A model generated the notes under the pieces. The model worked only from the letters and a program-made list of their open reading frames with translations. It was not told the DNA's origin and did not search any database. This document shows positions 47,885 to 56,329 of a DNA stretch of 64,000 bases, one piece after another. Source of the stretch: Pseudomonas sp. Irchel 3E13. GTDB lineage: Bacteria > Pseudomonadota > Gammaproteobacteria > Pseudomonadales > Pseudomonadaceae. How positions within the stretch are numbered: position 1 is the first letter of the stretch; each line of letters starts with the position of its first letter. The stretch spans positions 216,480 through 280,479 of the forward strand of contig NZ_FYDX01000011.1 of assembly GCF_900187455.1 (NCBI RefSeq), read 5' to 3'. The position numbers and the translations under genes were made by a program.

Positions 47885-48121
47885 TCAGCGCAGGAAAGCC
47901 ACCACCTGGTCCGCATCGAACGGCCAGTTCAGCTCGGCGCCGCTGTCGCAGCGGCGCAGGACCGGAATCAGCAACCCGTAGCGCTCCACCTGGAGGGCGT
48001 CGTCGCCGATGTCGACCAACTCGACCAGTAACCCATGCTCGACGAACGGCATGAGCAAGGCTTCGGCGACTTCGCACAGGTGACAACCCAGGGTGCCGAA
48101 CAATTGGCATTCAGGAAGCAT
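47885..48121 (-). CDS. Glutaredoxin-like protein (DUF836)
   Basis: 78 residues. Thioredoxin-like fold of the DUF836 group: CQLFGTLGCHLCEVAEALL with the CxxC active site (CHLC) near residues 13-16, then VDIGDDALQVERYGLLIPVL with the cis-Pro. It is probably a small thiol-disulfide protein of the cytoplasm. It is divergent from the KefC-like antiporter; because KefC-type antiporters are often tied to thiol/glutathione state, the pairing is suggestive but unproven. Confidence 0.85.
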   Translation of the reverse strand: MLPECQLFGTLGCHLCEVAEALLMPFVEHGLLVELVDIGDDALQVERYGLLIPVLRRCDSGAELNWPFDADQVVAFLR

Positions 48122-48209
48122 GAAAAATACCGATACAAAATGGACGATGGCGTCATTCTAGGGCCACGAAAAAACGCCGTCGAGACACACAGGACGACTA
48201 CACCCCGGA

Positions 48210-48251
48210 TTGACCTGGATCAATTCGCAATCCCGTGGAGCACTGTATTCT
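48210..48251 (+). promoter_or_regulatory. Anr-type box and -10 of the KefC-like gene
   Basis: TTGAC-CTGG-ATCAA (48210-48223) matches TTGAT-N4-ATCAA at nine of ten positions, and TATTCT at 48246-48251 sits where the -10 should be for a box centred at about -41.5. The start site would be near 48258, some 32 nt before the GTG start codon. Confidence 0.7.
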
Positions 48252-48289
48252 GGTCGTTTTTTTGCCGTTTTTTACATGGAGTATGTGGT

Positions 48290-50248
48290 GTGTTTGCAAA
48301 CCTGCTGATCATCCTGGCGTCGTCACTGGTCGTCATTGCCGTGTTCAGGCGCCTGCAATTGCCGCCTGTGCTGGGTTACCTGTGTGTCGGGCTGTTCGTC
48401 GGTCCGACGGCGCTGGACTGGGTCAACGAAAGTGAAGAACTGCCGGACCTCGCGGAAATGGGCGTGGTGTTCCTGCTGTTTTCCCTGGGCCTGGAGTTCT
48501 CGCTGTCGAAAATGCTCGCCCTGCGCCGGGTGGTGTTTGGCCTTGGCAGCCTGCAGGTCGCCTGCACCGGCCTGCTCCTGGCCGGCGTCTTGTCGCTGCT
48601 CGGCATGCCCAGCACAGCCGCGCTGCTGCTCGGCGGCGGGCTGGCGCTGTCGTCGACGGCGATCGTCAGCAAGGAGCTGACCAGCCTCGGCGAGATCTTC
48701 AGCAGCCACGGCCAGAACGCGATCGGCGTATTGCTGTTCCAGGATGTGGTGGCGGTCCTGCTGCTGACCCTGGTGCCGGTGTTCGCCGGCGAAGGCGGCC
48801 AGGCCTGGTATTGGGCGCTGCCGCTGACTCTGGGCAAGACCGTGGTGCTGTTCGTCGGTCTGCTGCTGGCCAGCCGCTGGCTGTTGCCGCGGCTGTTCCA
48901 TGAGGTGGCCAGCTCGCACTCGGCGGAGCTGTTCGTGTTGCTGGCGCTGGTGATCGTCCTGCTTACCGCCTGGTTGACCCACCTGCTCGGCCTGTCGCCC
49001 GCGCTGGGCGCGTTCCTCGCCGGCATGCTGCTCGGCGAAAGCAACTACCGGCACCAGATCGAAGCGGATATTCGCCCGTTCCGCGACATCCTGCTGGGTC
49101 TGTTCTTCGTCAGTATCGGCATGCTCATCGACCTGCAACTGTTCGCCAGCCATGGCCTGGAAATCCTCGGCCTGACCTTGGGTCTGCTGCTGTTGAAAGG
49201 TTGCGTGGTGGCGGCGCTGGTACGGGTGCGTGGCAGTGACGCGGAAACCGCCTGGCGCAGCGGCCTGGCCCTGGCCCAGGGCGGCGAGTTCTGCTTCGCG
49301 CTGATGGCGCAGATGCAACTGAGCAACCTGTTGCCGGAAGAACTCGGCCACCTGCTGCTCGCCGCGACCTTCTGCTCGATGCTGGTCACGCCGCTGCTGC
49401 TGCGCGCCGCGCCCGCCATCGCTCTGCGCCTGCACCGCAAGCCCAACGAAGAAGTCCACCTGGAAGAAATCGAAGCGCAGAGCGCCACGATGGACGGTCA
49501 CGTACTGATCTGCGGCTACGGCCGTGTCGGTCAGTCCATTGGCCGTTTCCTGCGGCGCGAGCAGCAAGCCTTCATCGCCCTCGACGATGACCCGGTGCGG
49601 GTCCAGGAAGCCGCCGCCGGCGAAAACTGCGTGCACTACGGCGACTCGCGCCGGGGCGAATTGCTGGAGGCGATTGGCCTGGACCGGGCACGCTTGCTGG
49701 TGATCGCGGTGGACAACACCGACGTGGCGATGACCGTGCTCAAGGCCGCGCGCCACCTCAACAGCCAGATCCCGATCCTGGTGCGCACCCGCGACGACAG
49801 CCTGCGCGACGAGCTGCGCGCCGCCGGTGCCAGCGCGGTGGTCCCGGAACTGCTGGAGTCGAGCCTGATGCTGGCGTCGCACGCGCTGATCATGCTGGGC
49901 GTGCCCGAAGCACGGGTCCGCGAGCGCATCGACGAAGTGCGGCAGAACCGCTACCGCTTGCTGCACGGTTTCTATCACGGCGCGCAAACCCACCTGGTCG
50001 ACGCCGAAGGCAAGCCCAAGGTGCTGATGCACGCGGTCAATCTCGGCGCCGACGCCTATGCTTGCGGGCGCAAGCTGGAGGATCTCGGGCTGGAGCAACT
50101 GGGCGTCGAACTGCGCGCGGTGCAGCGCAACGGCAGCGAGCTGGCGGTAGATACCGCGACCTGCCTGCACGCCGGTGATGCCGTGCTGCTGTGCGGCCCG
50201 CTGGCCGCCATCGAGGCCAGCGAGTCGCGTTTGCGCACCGGCCGCTGA
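48290..50248 (+). CDS. KefB/KefC-like K+/H+ antiporter
   Basis: 652 residues from a GTG at 48290, with GGAG at 48277-48280; the open frame runs further upstream but across the promoter. A Na+/H+ exchanger domain with about 12 membrane segments occupies residues 1-385 (FANLLIILASSLVVIAVFRRL, the conserved GLALSSTAIVSKEL and FQDVVAVLLL). The RCK N domain follows at 405-520 with the NAD-binding GYGRVGQSIG, then an RCK C domain at 565-645. Such proteins let K+ out in exchange for H+, gated by nucleotide or glutathione. An Anr-type promoter in front suggests induction at low oxygen. Confidence 0.9.
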   Translation: MFANLLIILASSLVVIAVFRRLQLPPVLGYLCVGLFVGPTALDWVNESEELPDLAEMGVVFLLFSLGLEFSLSKMLALRRVVFGLGSLQVACTGLLLAGVLSLLGMPSTAALLLGGGLALSSTAIVSKELTSLGEIFSSHGQNAIGVLLFQDVVAVLLLTLVPVFAGEGGQAWYWALPLTLGKTVVLFVGLLLASRWLLPRLFHEVASSHSAELFVLLALVIVLLTAWLTHLLGLSPALGAFLAGMLLGESNYRHQIEADIRPFRDILLGLFFVSIGMLIDLQLFASHGLEILGLTLGLLLLKGCVVAALVRVRGSDAETAWRSGLALAQGGEFCFALMAQMQLSNLLPEELGHLLLAATFCSMLVTPLLLRAAPAIALRLHRKPNEEVHLEEIEAQSATMDGHVLICGYGRVGQSIGRFLRREQQAFIALDDDPVRVQEAAAGENCVHYGDSRRGELLEAIGLDRARLLVIAVDNTDVAMTVLKAARHLNSQIPILVRTRDDSLRDELRAAGASAVVPELLESSLMLASHALIMLGVPEARVRERIDEVRQNRYRLLHGFYHGAQTHLVDAEGKPKVLMHAVNLGADAYACGRKLEDLGLEQLGVELRAVQRNGSELAVDTATCLHAGDAVLLCGPLAAIEASESRLRTGR

Positions 50249-50254
50249 GGCCGA

Positions 50255-51463
50255 TCAGTCCTGGCTGGTGGCGCCGATCTTGTGGATCGACAGGTCGGCG
50301 CCGTAGTACTCCTGCTCCTGGCTCAGGCGCAGGCCATGAACCCGCTTGATGCTGCCGTACACGACAAAACCGCCGGCCAGCGCCACGACCACACCGGCCA
50401 GGGTGCCGATCAACTGGCTGGCCAGGCTCACGCCACCGAGGCCGCCGAGCAGTTCCTGGCCGAAGATGCCGCAGGCGATCCCGCCCCACACGCCACAAAT
50501 GCCGTGCAACGGCCAGACACCCAGCACATCGTCGATCTTCCAGCGGTTCTGGGTCGCGGTGAAGCACCAGACGAACAGGCCACCGGCAATCGCGCCGGTG
50601 GCGAGCGCGCCCACCGGATGCATCAGGTCGGAGCCCGCGCAGATCGCCACCAGCCCGGCCAGCGGGCCGTTGTGCAGGAAGCCCGGGTCATTGCGACCGA
50701 CCAGCAGCGCCGCGACGGTGCCGCCAACCATCGCCATCAATGAGTTGACCGCCACCAGGCCGCTGACCGCAGACAGGGTCTGGGCGCTCATCACGTTGAA
50801 GCCGAACCAGCCGACGATCAGGATCCACGACCCCAGCGCCAGGAACGGAATGTTCGACGGTGCAAACGCCACCAGCCGGCCGTCGCGGTAGCGTCCGTTG
50901 CGCGGGCCAAGCAGCAGCACCGCCGCCAGCGCCAGCCAGCCGCCCATGGCGTGCACCACCACGGAGCCGGCGAAGTCATGGAAGCCCGCGCCAAAGCGCT
51001 CCTGCAGCCATGCCTGCACCCCGAAGTTGCCATTCCAGACGATGCCTTCGAAGAACGGGTAGACGAACGCAACGATCAGGAAGGTTGCGCACAATTGCGG
51101 GGCGAAGCGTGCACGCTCGGCTATCCCGCCGGAAATGATCGCCGGGATCGCCGCGGCGAAGGTCAGCAGGAAGAAGAACTTCACCAGGCCGTAGCCGTGT
51201 TCGGCGCCGAGGGTCGCAGCCGGGTGCAGGAAGTGCGTGCCGTAGGACAGCCAGTAGCCGATGAAGAAATAGGCCAGGGTCGATACGGCGAAGTCGCTGA
51301 GGATCTTCGACAGCGCATTGACCTGATTCTTGTGCCGCACCGTGCCGACTTCGAGGAAGGCAAAACCGGCGTGCATGGCCAGCACCATCACCGCCCCGAG
51401 GAGGATGAACAGGGTATTAGAGCCCTGGACCAGAGAGTCCACAGCGCTTTGCAAATTTTCCAT
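50255..51463 (-). CDS. amt: Ammonium transporter Amt
   Basis: 402 residues from the ATG at 51463 (MENLQSAVDSLVQGSN). Eleven predicted membrane segments; the family signature is DFAGSVVVHAMGGWLALAAVLLLG near residues 160-185 with the first pore His (VHAMGG), and the second pore His lies in PLHGICGVWGG near residue 320. It passes ammonium or ammonia across the inner membrane. Unusually for an Amt gene no glnK lies beside it, so its PII control, if any, uses a protein from elsewhere. It converges with the KefC-like gene (6 bp between stops). Confidence 0.93.
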   Translation of the reverse strand: MENLQSAVDSLVQGSNTLFILLGAVMVLAMHAGFAFLEVGTVRHKNQVNALSKILSDFAVSTLAYFFIGYWLSYGTHFLHPAATLGAEHGYGLVKFFFLLTFAAAIPAIISGGIAERARFAPQLCATFLIVAFVYPFFEGIVWNGNFGVQAWLQERFGAGFHDFAGSVVVHAMGGWLALAAVLLLGPRNGRYRDGRLVAFAPSNIPFLALGSWILIVGWFGFNVMSAQTLSAVSGLVAVNSLMAMVGGTVAALLVGRNDPGFLHNGPLAGLVAICAGSDLMHPVGALATGAIAGGLFVWCFTATQNRWKIDDVLGVWPLHGICGVWGGIACGIFGQELLGGLGGVSLASQLIGTLAGVVVALAGGFVVYGSIKRVHGLRLSQEQEYYGADLSIHKIGATSQD

Positions 51464-51774
51464 GAAGTCGGCAGACCTGCAAAATGGAAAAAAGCACCAA
51501 AGCGGTTCGAAAGCCTTCCAGCGCGCACCAACCTGGATCAATTGGGCGCCCATCCGTGGCCGGAAAGACCGCTGCGTGGTGATTTTTCCTGGGTTCGTCT
51601 TGAATTGGGTTATGGTTTATCGGCCGTCCAGAGCAGCCCACGCCCGCAAACGGCGCAGGCGCCCGGCCAGGCGCACCACTGCGAAGCAAATGCTGTACCA
51701 GCCACATCGCAGTGAACCTTCAGCCGCACCGCGCACTCGAAATTCCAATTGCCAAACCCCTCATGGAGAATCGT
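51464..51774. other. Divergent intergenic region amt / yqjD-like
   Basis: 311 bp that must hold both promoters. A half-match to an Anr box (TTGAT with a poor partner) lies near 51532-51545 on the minus strand. No sigma-54 site with correct GG-N10-GC spacing is seen in front of amt. No gene. Confidence 0.5.
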
Positions 51775-52089
51775 ATGGCCCGCAAAACCGCAGAGACCGC
51801 CCAGGACATCCTCAAGGCCGACTTCCAGGCGCTGGTGCGTGACACCGAGAAGCTTCTGGAACACAGCGCCACCCTCGCCGGCGACCAGGCCGACGAGCTT
51901 CGCGCACAGATCCACGACAGCCTGCTGCGCGCCCGCGAAACCCTGCAACAAACCGAAGACAACCTGCGCGTGCGCGGTCAGGCAGCACTGACCAGCACCG
52001 AAGATTACGTGCAGAGCAATCCATGGCAATCCATCGGCATCGCCGCCGGGGTCGGTTTCCTGGTGGGCCTGCTGGCCAGCCGGCGCTGA
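51775..52089 (+). CDS. YqjD/ElaB-like protein (DUF883)
   Basis: 104 residues from the ATG at 51775 with GGAG upstream. Long amphipathic helix (residues 5-80, AQDILKADFQALVRDTEKLLEHS) and one C-terminal membrane anchor IGIAAGVGFLVGLLASRR with the typical Arg end. E. coli homologues YqjD and ElaB are RpoS-controlled, tail-anchored and bind stationary-phase ribosomes at the membrane. It is the first of three consecutive genes in the order yqjD-yqjE-yqjK. Confidence 0.92.
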   Translation: MARKTAETAQDILKADFQALVRDTEKLLEHSATLAGDQADELRAQIHDSLLRARETLQQTEDNLRVRGQAALTSTEDYVQSNPWQSIGIAAGVGFLVGLLASRR

Positions 52090-52098
52090 GGAACGGGC

Positions 52099-52467
52099 AT
52101 GGAAAACCAAACCCCCGGCTCGTCTTCGCGGCGCCTCGGCGCCGCCATCCTCGGCCTGCTGCACGGCCATGTTGAGCTGTTCGGCATCGAGCTGCAGGAA
52201 CAGAAAGCGCGCACGCTGAGCCTGCTGCTGTTTGCCGGGCTGGCACTGGTGTTCGCCCTGCTCTTGCTCACCGCACTGTCGGCCCTGCTGCTGGTGTTGC
52301 TGTGGGACAGCTACCGTCTTGCCGGAATCATCGGCCTCTGCGTGTTCTACAGCCTGGCCGCAGTGTTCTGCGCCATTCGCCTGAAAGCCGCGGTGCACGA
52401 CGAATCCTCGCCGTTCAGCGGCACCCTCGAAGAACTTGCCAAGGACCGGGAGCGCCTGTTGCCATGA
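52099..52467 (+). CDS. YqjE-like membrane protein (phage holin superfamily VI)
   Basis: 122 residues. An N-terminal amphipathic helix (RRLGAAILGLLHGHVELFGIELQEQ) precedes two strong membrane segments (roughly residues 40-70 and 73-95), the Phage_holin_3_6 fold of YqjE. It is 9 bp after yqjD and overlaps the next gene by 4 bp, so the three are translated from one message. Function unknown; known only as a stationary-phase membrane protein. Confidence 0.9.
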   Translation: MENQTPGSSSRRLGAAILGLLHGHVELFGIELQEQKARTLSLLLFAGLALVFALLLLTALSALLLVLLWDSYRLAGIIGLCVFYSLAAVFCAIRLKAAVHDESSPFSGTLEELAKDRERLLP

Positions 52468-52808
52468 GCCTGACAGAACTTCCACAAACCACCGATCGAC
52501 GCGAACTGCGCAAGGCGCTGGTGCGCCTGCGCATGGAAATGCACCGCCAGGAAATCCGCCACGAGGCGGGCCAGGCGCTCAAGCCACTGACTCGTCTGCG
52601 CAGCATGGGCGACAACCTGCAAAGCGGCCTGCAGGGCGGACTGGGCATCAAGCACGCGCCGCTGTGGGGCATCGGCGCGGTGGTGGTGCTGGGTTTTCTC
52701 ACGGGCAAAGGTGCCCGCAGCGGCAACCTCGGCCGGCTGACCAAGCTCACCAGTAGCCTTTTGCCGCTAATTCGCCTGTTCATGCAATCACCGCCCAACC
52801 AGCGTTGA
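52464..52808 (+). CDS. YqjK-like protein
   Basis: 114 residues; its ATG overlaps the yqjE stop (ATGA). A charged, Arg-rich N-terminal helix (RRELRKALVRLRMEMHRQE) is followed by a hydrophobic segment near residues 66-81 (APLWGIGAVVVLGFLTGKG) and a short basic tail. This fits the third position and topology of YqjK in the E. coli yqjCDEK cluster, though sequence similarity was judged only by eye. Confidence 0.8.
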   Translation: MSLTELPQTTDRRELRKALVRLRMEMHRQEIRHEAGQALKPLTRLRSMGDNLQSGLQGGLGIKHAPLWGIGAVVVLGFLTGKGARSGNLGRLTKLTSSLLPLIRLFMQSPPNQR

Positions 52809-52908
52809 GCGAACTGGCGGCATTCTTGCAGAACGATGCCCTCAAGGCGGGCTCCGGTCCGCCGCCGCGCTTTCGAGCGTCCCGCGTCTGACTCAACAAG
52901 GAGCCGCC

Positions 52909-54072
52909 GTGTCCGACGAGCAACCGCTCGCCTGTTTCCAGCCGTTCATCGACACCGCCACAGGCCGTATCGCTGGCGTCGAAGCCCTGGGTCGCCTGCG
53001 CCGAAGCGATGGTCAATTGCGCTCGGTAGGGCCCCTTTTCAGTGACCCGCACATTCCCTCCAGCGAGTTGCTGCAACTCGACCGGACCCTGCGGGAACAG
53101 GCCCTCAAACAATTTCGCCAGGCACCGGAAGACTGGTTCCTGAGCCTGAATATCTCGCCGCGCTGGGTCAGTGAACTGCAACCCGGTCAGCCGCTGCCGA
53201 GCCTGATGCAATTGCAGCAACAGGGCATCGACCCGCAACGAGTGGTCTTCGAGATCACCGAGCTGGGTGGCGACCCTGAACGCCTGTCCATGGTGGTGCG
53301 GCACTACCGGGAAGCCGGCGCGCGCGTTGCTATCGATGATTTTGGCGCCGGCTATTCGCAACTGGACCGGGTGTTGTCGCTGCAACCGGACATCCTCAAG
53401 CTCGACATGCGCCTGTTCCAGGCCGCGGCCCGCGGCGGGCCGAGCAGCGAGGTGGTCAAGGCGCTGGCCCAGATGGCCGAGAAGACCGGCTGCTGGATCA
53501 TCGCCGAGGGCGTCGAAACGGAAGCCGAACTGAACTTCGCCCTGGAATGCGGCGCACGCTACCTGCAGGGCTTTCTCTTCGCCGCTGCCGAACCCGGCTT
53601 CTTCCCGGCGCAGACCTTCGCCGGGCGCTTCGCCCAACTGCGCGAGCAGTACGTGCAAGGCAAGCTGGCCGAGCGCGCGCGGTTGATGCAGCGGCGCCAG
53701 CAACTGGTGGAACTGATGCCACGGCTGCAGGACTGGGCACTGACCAACGCGCCGATCGAAGCGCTGCCGGACCTTCAGGCCTACCCCTGGCTGCTGCGCT
53801 TCTTCCTGTGTGACCGCCACGGCACCCAACTGACGCCGAACCTGGAATGGCGCCAGCAGGGCTGGCACGTCGATTCCAGCTACCTGGGCCACAACTGGTC
53901 CTGGCGCCCTTACTTCTATCACCTGCTGGCCGAGGGCTGGGACGAGCGCCGACTGATCCTTTCCAGCACCTACCGCGACGCCACCACCAACCAGTACTGC
54001 CTGACTGCCGGGCAATTCTTCGATGGTGGACGCCGCCTGCTGCTGATCGATCTCGACGCCGCCGGACTTTGA
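52909..54072 (+). CDS. EAL-domain c-di-GMP phosphodiesterase with YkuI_C-like sensor
   Basis: 387 residues from a GTG at 52909 with AAGGAG upstream. The EAL domain (5-240) keeps its catalytic set: GVEALGR (the EAL Glu), LSLNISPRW (Asn), EITELGG (Glu), AIDDFGAGYS (two Asp), ILKLD (Lys), and AEGVETEAE (Glu), so it should be active. The C-terminal ~150 residues (FLCDRHGTQLTPNLEW ... LSSTYRDATTNQYCLT ... LLLIDLDAAG) resemble the PAS-like YkuI_C domain, which may bind a ligand and regulate the dimer. Cytoplasmic; no GGDEF domain. Confidence 0.9.
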   Translation: MSDEQPLACFQPFIDTATGRIAGVEALGRLRRSDGQLRSVGPLFSDPHIPSSELLQLDRTLREQALKQFRQAPEDWFLSLNISPRWVSELQPGQPLPSLMQLQQQGIDPQRVVFEITELGGDPERLSMVVRHYREAGARVAIDDFGAGYSQLDRVLSLQPDILKLDMRLFQAAARGGPSSEVVKALAQMAEKTGCWIIAEGVETEAELNFALECGARYLQGFLFAAAEPGFFPAQTFAGRFAQLREQYVQGKLAERARLMQRRQQLVELMPRLQDWALTNAPIEALPDLQAYPWLLRFFLCDRHGTQLTPNLEWRQQGWHVDSSYLGHNWSWRPYFYHLLAEGWDERRLILSSTYRDATTNQYCLTAGQFFDGGRRLLLIDLDAAGL

Positions 54073-54134
54073 GCTTGCGGCCCGGCGGCCGACACGGGAA
54101 GCTAGGCCCCTGCCCCTGATACGGAGAACCGGCC

Positions 54135-55466
54135 TTGGATTGGCACACACTGCTCACCCGCGAACGCCTCGGCAAAACCCTGCACAGCCCTGAAGAGTTG
54201 GGTCGCAGCCCCTTTCACAAGGACCATGACCGCATCATCTTCTCCGGCGCCTTCCGCCGCCTGGGCCGCAAGACCCAGGTTCACCCGGTCACTAGCAACG
54301 ATCACATCCACACCCGCCTGACCCACTCGCTGGAAGTGAGTTGCGTGGGTCGCTCGCTGGGCATGCGCGTTGGCGAAACCCTGCGCGACGCCCTGCCCGA
54401 CTGGTGCGAGCCGAGCGACCTGGGCATGGTCGTGCAATCGGCCTGCCTGGCCCACGACATCGGCAACCCGCCGTTCGGGCACTCTGGCGAAGACGCCATC
54501 CGCCACTGGTTCCAGCAGGCCGCCGGACGCGGCTGGCTGGATGCGATGAGCGAGGCCGAACGCGGCGACTTCCTCAACTTCGAAGGCAACGCCCAAGGCT
54601 TTCGTGTGCTCACCCAGCTCGAATACCACCAGTTCGACGGCGGCACCCGGCTGACCTACGCCACCCTCGGCACGTACCTGAAATACCCGTGGACCGCCCG
54701 CCACGCCGACTCGCTGGGCTACAAGAAACACAAGTTCGGCTGCTACCAGAGCGAACTGCCGCTGCTCGAACAGATCGCCCACAAGCTCGAACTGCCGTTG
54801 CTCGACAACCAGCGCTGGGCGCGGCACCCGCTGGTGTACCTGATGGAGGCGGCCGATGACATCTGCTATGCGCTGATCGACCTGGAAGACGGCCTGGAGA
54901 TGGAGCTGCTGGACTACGCCGAAGTGGAGTCGCTGCTCCTCGGTCTGGTCGGCGACGATCTGCCGGAAACCTACCGCCAGCTGGGCCCGCAGGACTCGCG
55001 GCGGCGCAAGCTGGCGATCCTCCGCGGCAAGGCCATCGAACACCTGACCAACGCCGCGGCACGGGCGTTCGTCGAGCAGCAGCGGGCGTTGCTGGCCGGC
55101 ACGCTGGAGGGCGATCTGGTCGAACACATGGAAGGGCCGGCGAAACGCTGCGTGCTGCAGGCCAAGGACATCGCGCGCAAGAAAATCTTCCAGGACAAAC
55201 GCAAGACGCTGCATGAGATCGGCGCCTACACGACCCTGGAAATCCTCCTCAACTCCTTCTGCGGTGCCGCCCTGGAACAGCATGGCGGACGCACGCCGTC
55301 GTTCAAGCATCGACGCATCCTCGACCTGCTCGGCAACAACGCTCCCGATCCAAACGCCTCGCTGCACGCGGCGTTCCTGCGCATGATCGACTTCATCGCC
55401 GGGATGACCGACAGCTATGCCAGCGAAATGGCCAGGGAAATGACCGGGCGTTCCAGTCCGGTCTGA
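54135..55466 (+). CDS. dgt: Deoxyguanosinetriphosphate triphosphohydrolase-like protein
   Basis: 443 residues from a TTG at 54135 (GGAGAA 7 bp before); length and start MDWHTLLTRERLGK agree with the pseudomonad Dgt. The HD-domain metal ligands are RLTHSLEV near residue 61 and CLAHDIGNPPFGHSGE near 105-120, with a later Asp in AADDICYALID near residue 240. It hydrolyses dGTP (or other dNTPs) to the nucleoside and triphosphate and helps control dNTP pools. Single gene, ending in a hairpin. Confidence 0.94.
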   Translation: MDWHTLLTRERLGKTLHSPEELGRSPFHKDHDRIIFSGAFRRLGRKTQVHPVTSNDHIHTRLTHSLEVSCVGRSLGMRVGETLRDALPDWCEPSDLGMVVQSACLAHDIGNPPFGHSGEDAIRHWFQQAAGRGWLDAMSEAERGDFLNFEGNAQGFRVLTQLEYHQFDGGTRLTYATLGTYLKYPWTARHADSLGYKKHKFGCYQSELPLLEQIAHKLELPLLDNQRWARHPLVYLMEAADDICYALIDLEDGLEMELLDYAEVESLLLGLVGDDLPETYRQLGPQDSRRRKLAILRGKAIEHLTNAAARAFVEQQRALLAGTLEGDLVEHMEGPAKRCVLQAKDIARKKIFQDKRKTLHEIGAYTTLEILLNSFCGAALEQHGGRTPSFKHRRILDLLGNNAPDPNASLHAAFLRMIDFIAGMTDSYASEMAREMTGRSSPV

Positions 55467-55478
55467 ACCTCACTGCCC

Positions 55479-55503
55479 GTCCGGCCCCATCATCGGGCCG
55501 GAC
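55479..55503. terminator. Hairpin after dgt
   Basis: GTCCGGCCC / GGGCCGGAC, 9-bp stem with a 7-nt loop, 12 bp after the dgt stop. No T tract follows. Confidence 0.6.
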
Positions 55504-55563
55504 ATCGAGGTAACAGGCGATATTGATGCCAATCCATAATTAGCCAAGCAACTTCAAAAACAA

Positions 55564-55605
55564 ACTTTGTAGTAAATAGCAAAATACAAAGTAGGAAAAT
55601 TCCTA
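55564..55605. promoter_or_regulatory. Two overlapping palindromes upstream of the BvgA-like gene
   Basis: ACTTTGTA (55564-55571) and TACAAAGT (55585-55592) are inverted 8-mers; the right arm runs into TAGGAA-AA-TTCCTA (55592-55605). TAGGAATWTTCCTA-like sites are typical for RcsB/BvgA/EvgA-type regulators, so this is a candidate autoregulatory site, about 90 bp before the start codon. Confidence 0.5.
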
Positions 55606-55695
55606 TATTAAAGCTCAACCCCACTCTATCTAAGTGCACGCTGCATATCTGGGCTATGGTGCCGGCTCTACATGAGTCCCTTTTGGAAGATGAGC

Positions 55696-56322
55696 ATGCA
55701 CTCTGTTTTTATTGTCGATGACCATCCTGTCATACGCTTGGCCTTGCGCTTGCTGCTGGAGAACGAGGGTTATCGGATCGCCGGGGAATCCGATAACGGT
55801 GTAGACGCCATGCAGATGGTCCGCGAAAGCCCGCCGGACCTGGTCATTCTCGATATCGGCATCCCACGGCTCGACGGCCTGGAAGTCCTTTCGCGCTTCA
55901 ACAGCATGTCGCTGCCCCTGAAAATACTGGTGCTGACAGCACAGTCCCCGGCGCTCTTCGCCATTCGCTGCATGTTGTCCGGCGCTTGCGGTTACGTCTG
56001 CAAACAGGAAGACCTGAGTGAACTGCTAAGTGCCGTCAAAGCGGTTCTTTCCGGATATAACTACTTCCCCAGCCAGGCGGTCTATCCGTTGCGCCAACAG
56101 GTTGAAATCGAGGAAGAAATAGAACTGTTCAAGTCGGTCAATGATCGCGAACTCATGGTGCTGCAACTGTTCGCCCAAGGCAAAAGCAACAAGGAAATTG
56201 CCGAAGGCATGTTCCTCAGCAACAAGACTGTCAGTACTTACAAGAAACGCCTGATGCAGAAACTCAAGGCGCGTTCATTGGTAGAGCTGATCGAGATGGC
56301 CAAACGCAACGAACTGGTGTGA
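55696..56322 (+). CDS. BvgA/EvgA-like response regulator
   Basis: 208 residues from the ATG at 55696; GGAAG at 55685-55689 gives proper spacing for this ATG rather than for those at 55672 or 55690. Receiver domain with FIVDDHP, the phosphoacceptor Asp in LVILDIGIPRLDGL near residue 54, and the Lys in YVCKQEDL; then a LuxR-type helix-turn-helix (NDRELMVLQLFAQGKSNKEIA, FLSNKTVSTYKKRLMQKL). It is followed after 7 bp by its BvgS-like kinase, which is broken, so phosphorylation by that partner is probably lost. Confidence 0.9.
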   Translation: MHSVFIVDDHPVIRLALRLLLENEGYRIAGESDNGVDAMQMVRESPPDLVILDIGIPRLDGLEVLSRFNSMSLPLKILVLTAQSPALFAIRCMLSGACGYVCKQEDLSELLSAVKAVLSGYNYFPSQAVYPLRQQVEIEEEIELFKSVNDRELMVLQLFAQGKSNKEIAEGMFLSNKTVSTYKKRLMQKLKARSLVELIEMAKRNELV

Positions 56323-56329
56323 CCCGACC

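Noticed and set aside
51532..51545. Possible Anr box upstream of amt
   Set aside because: Only the TTGAT half matches on the minus strand; the other half (GTTGG) shares little with ATCAA.
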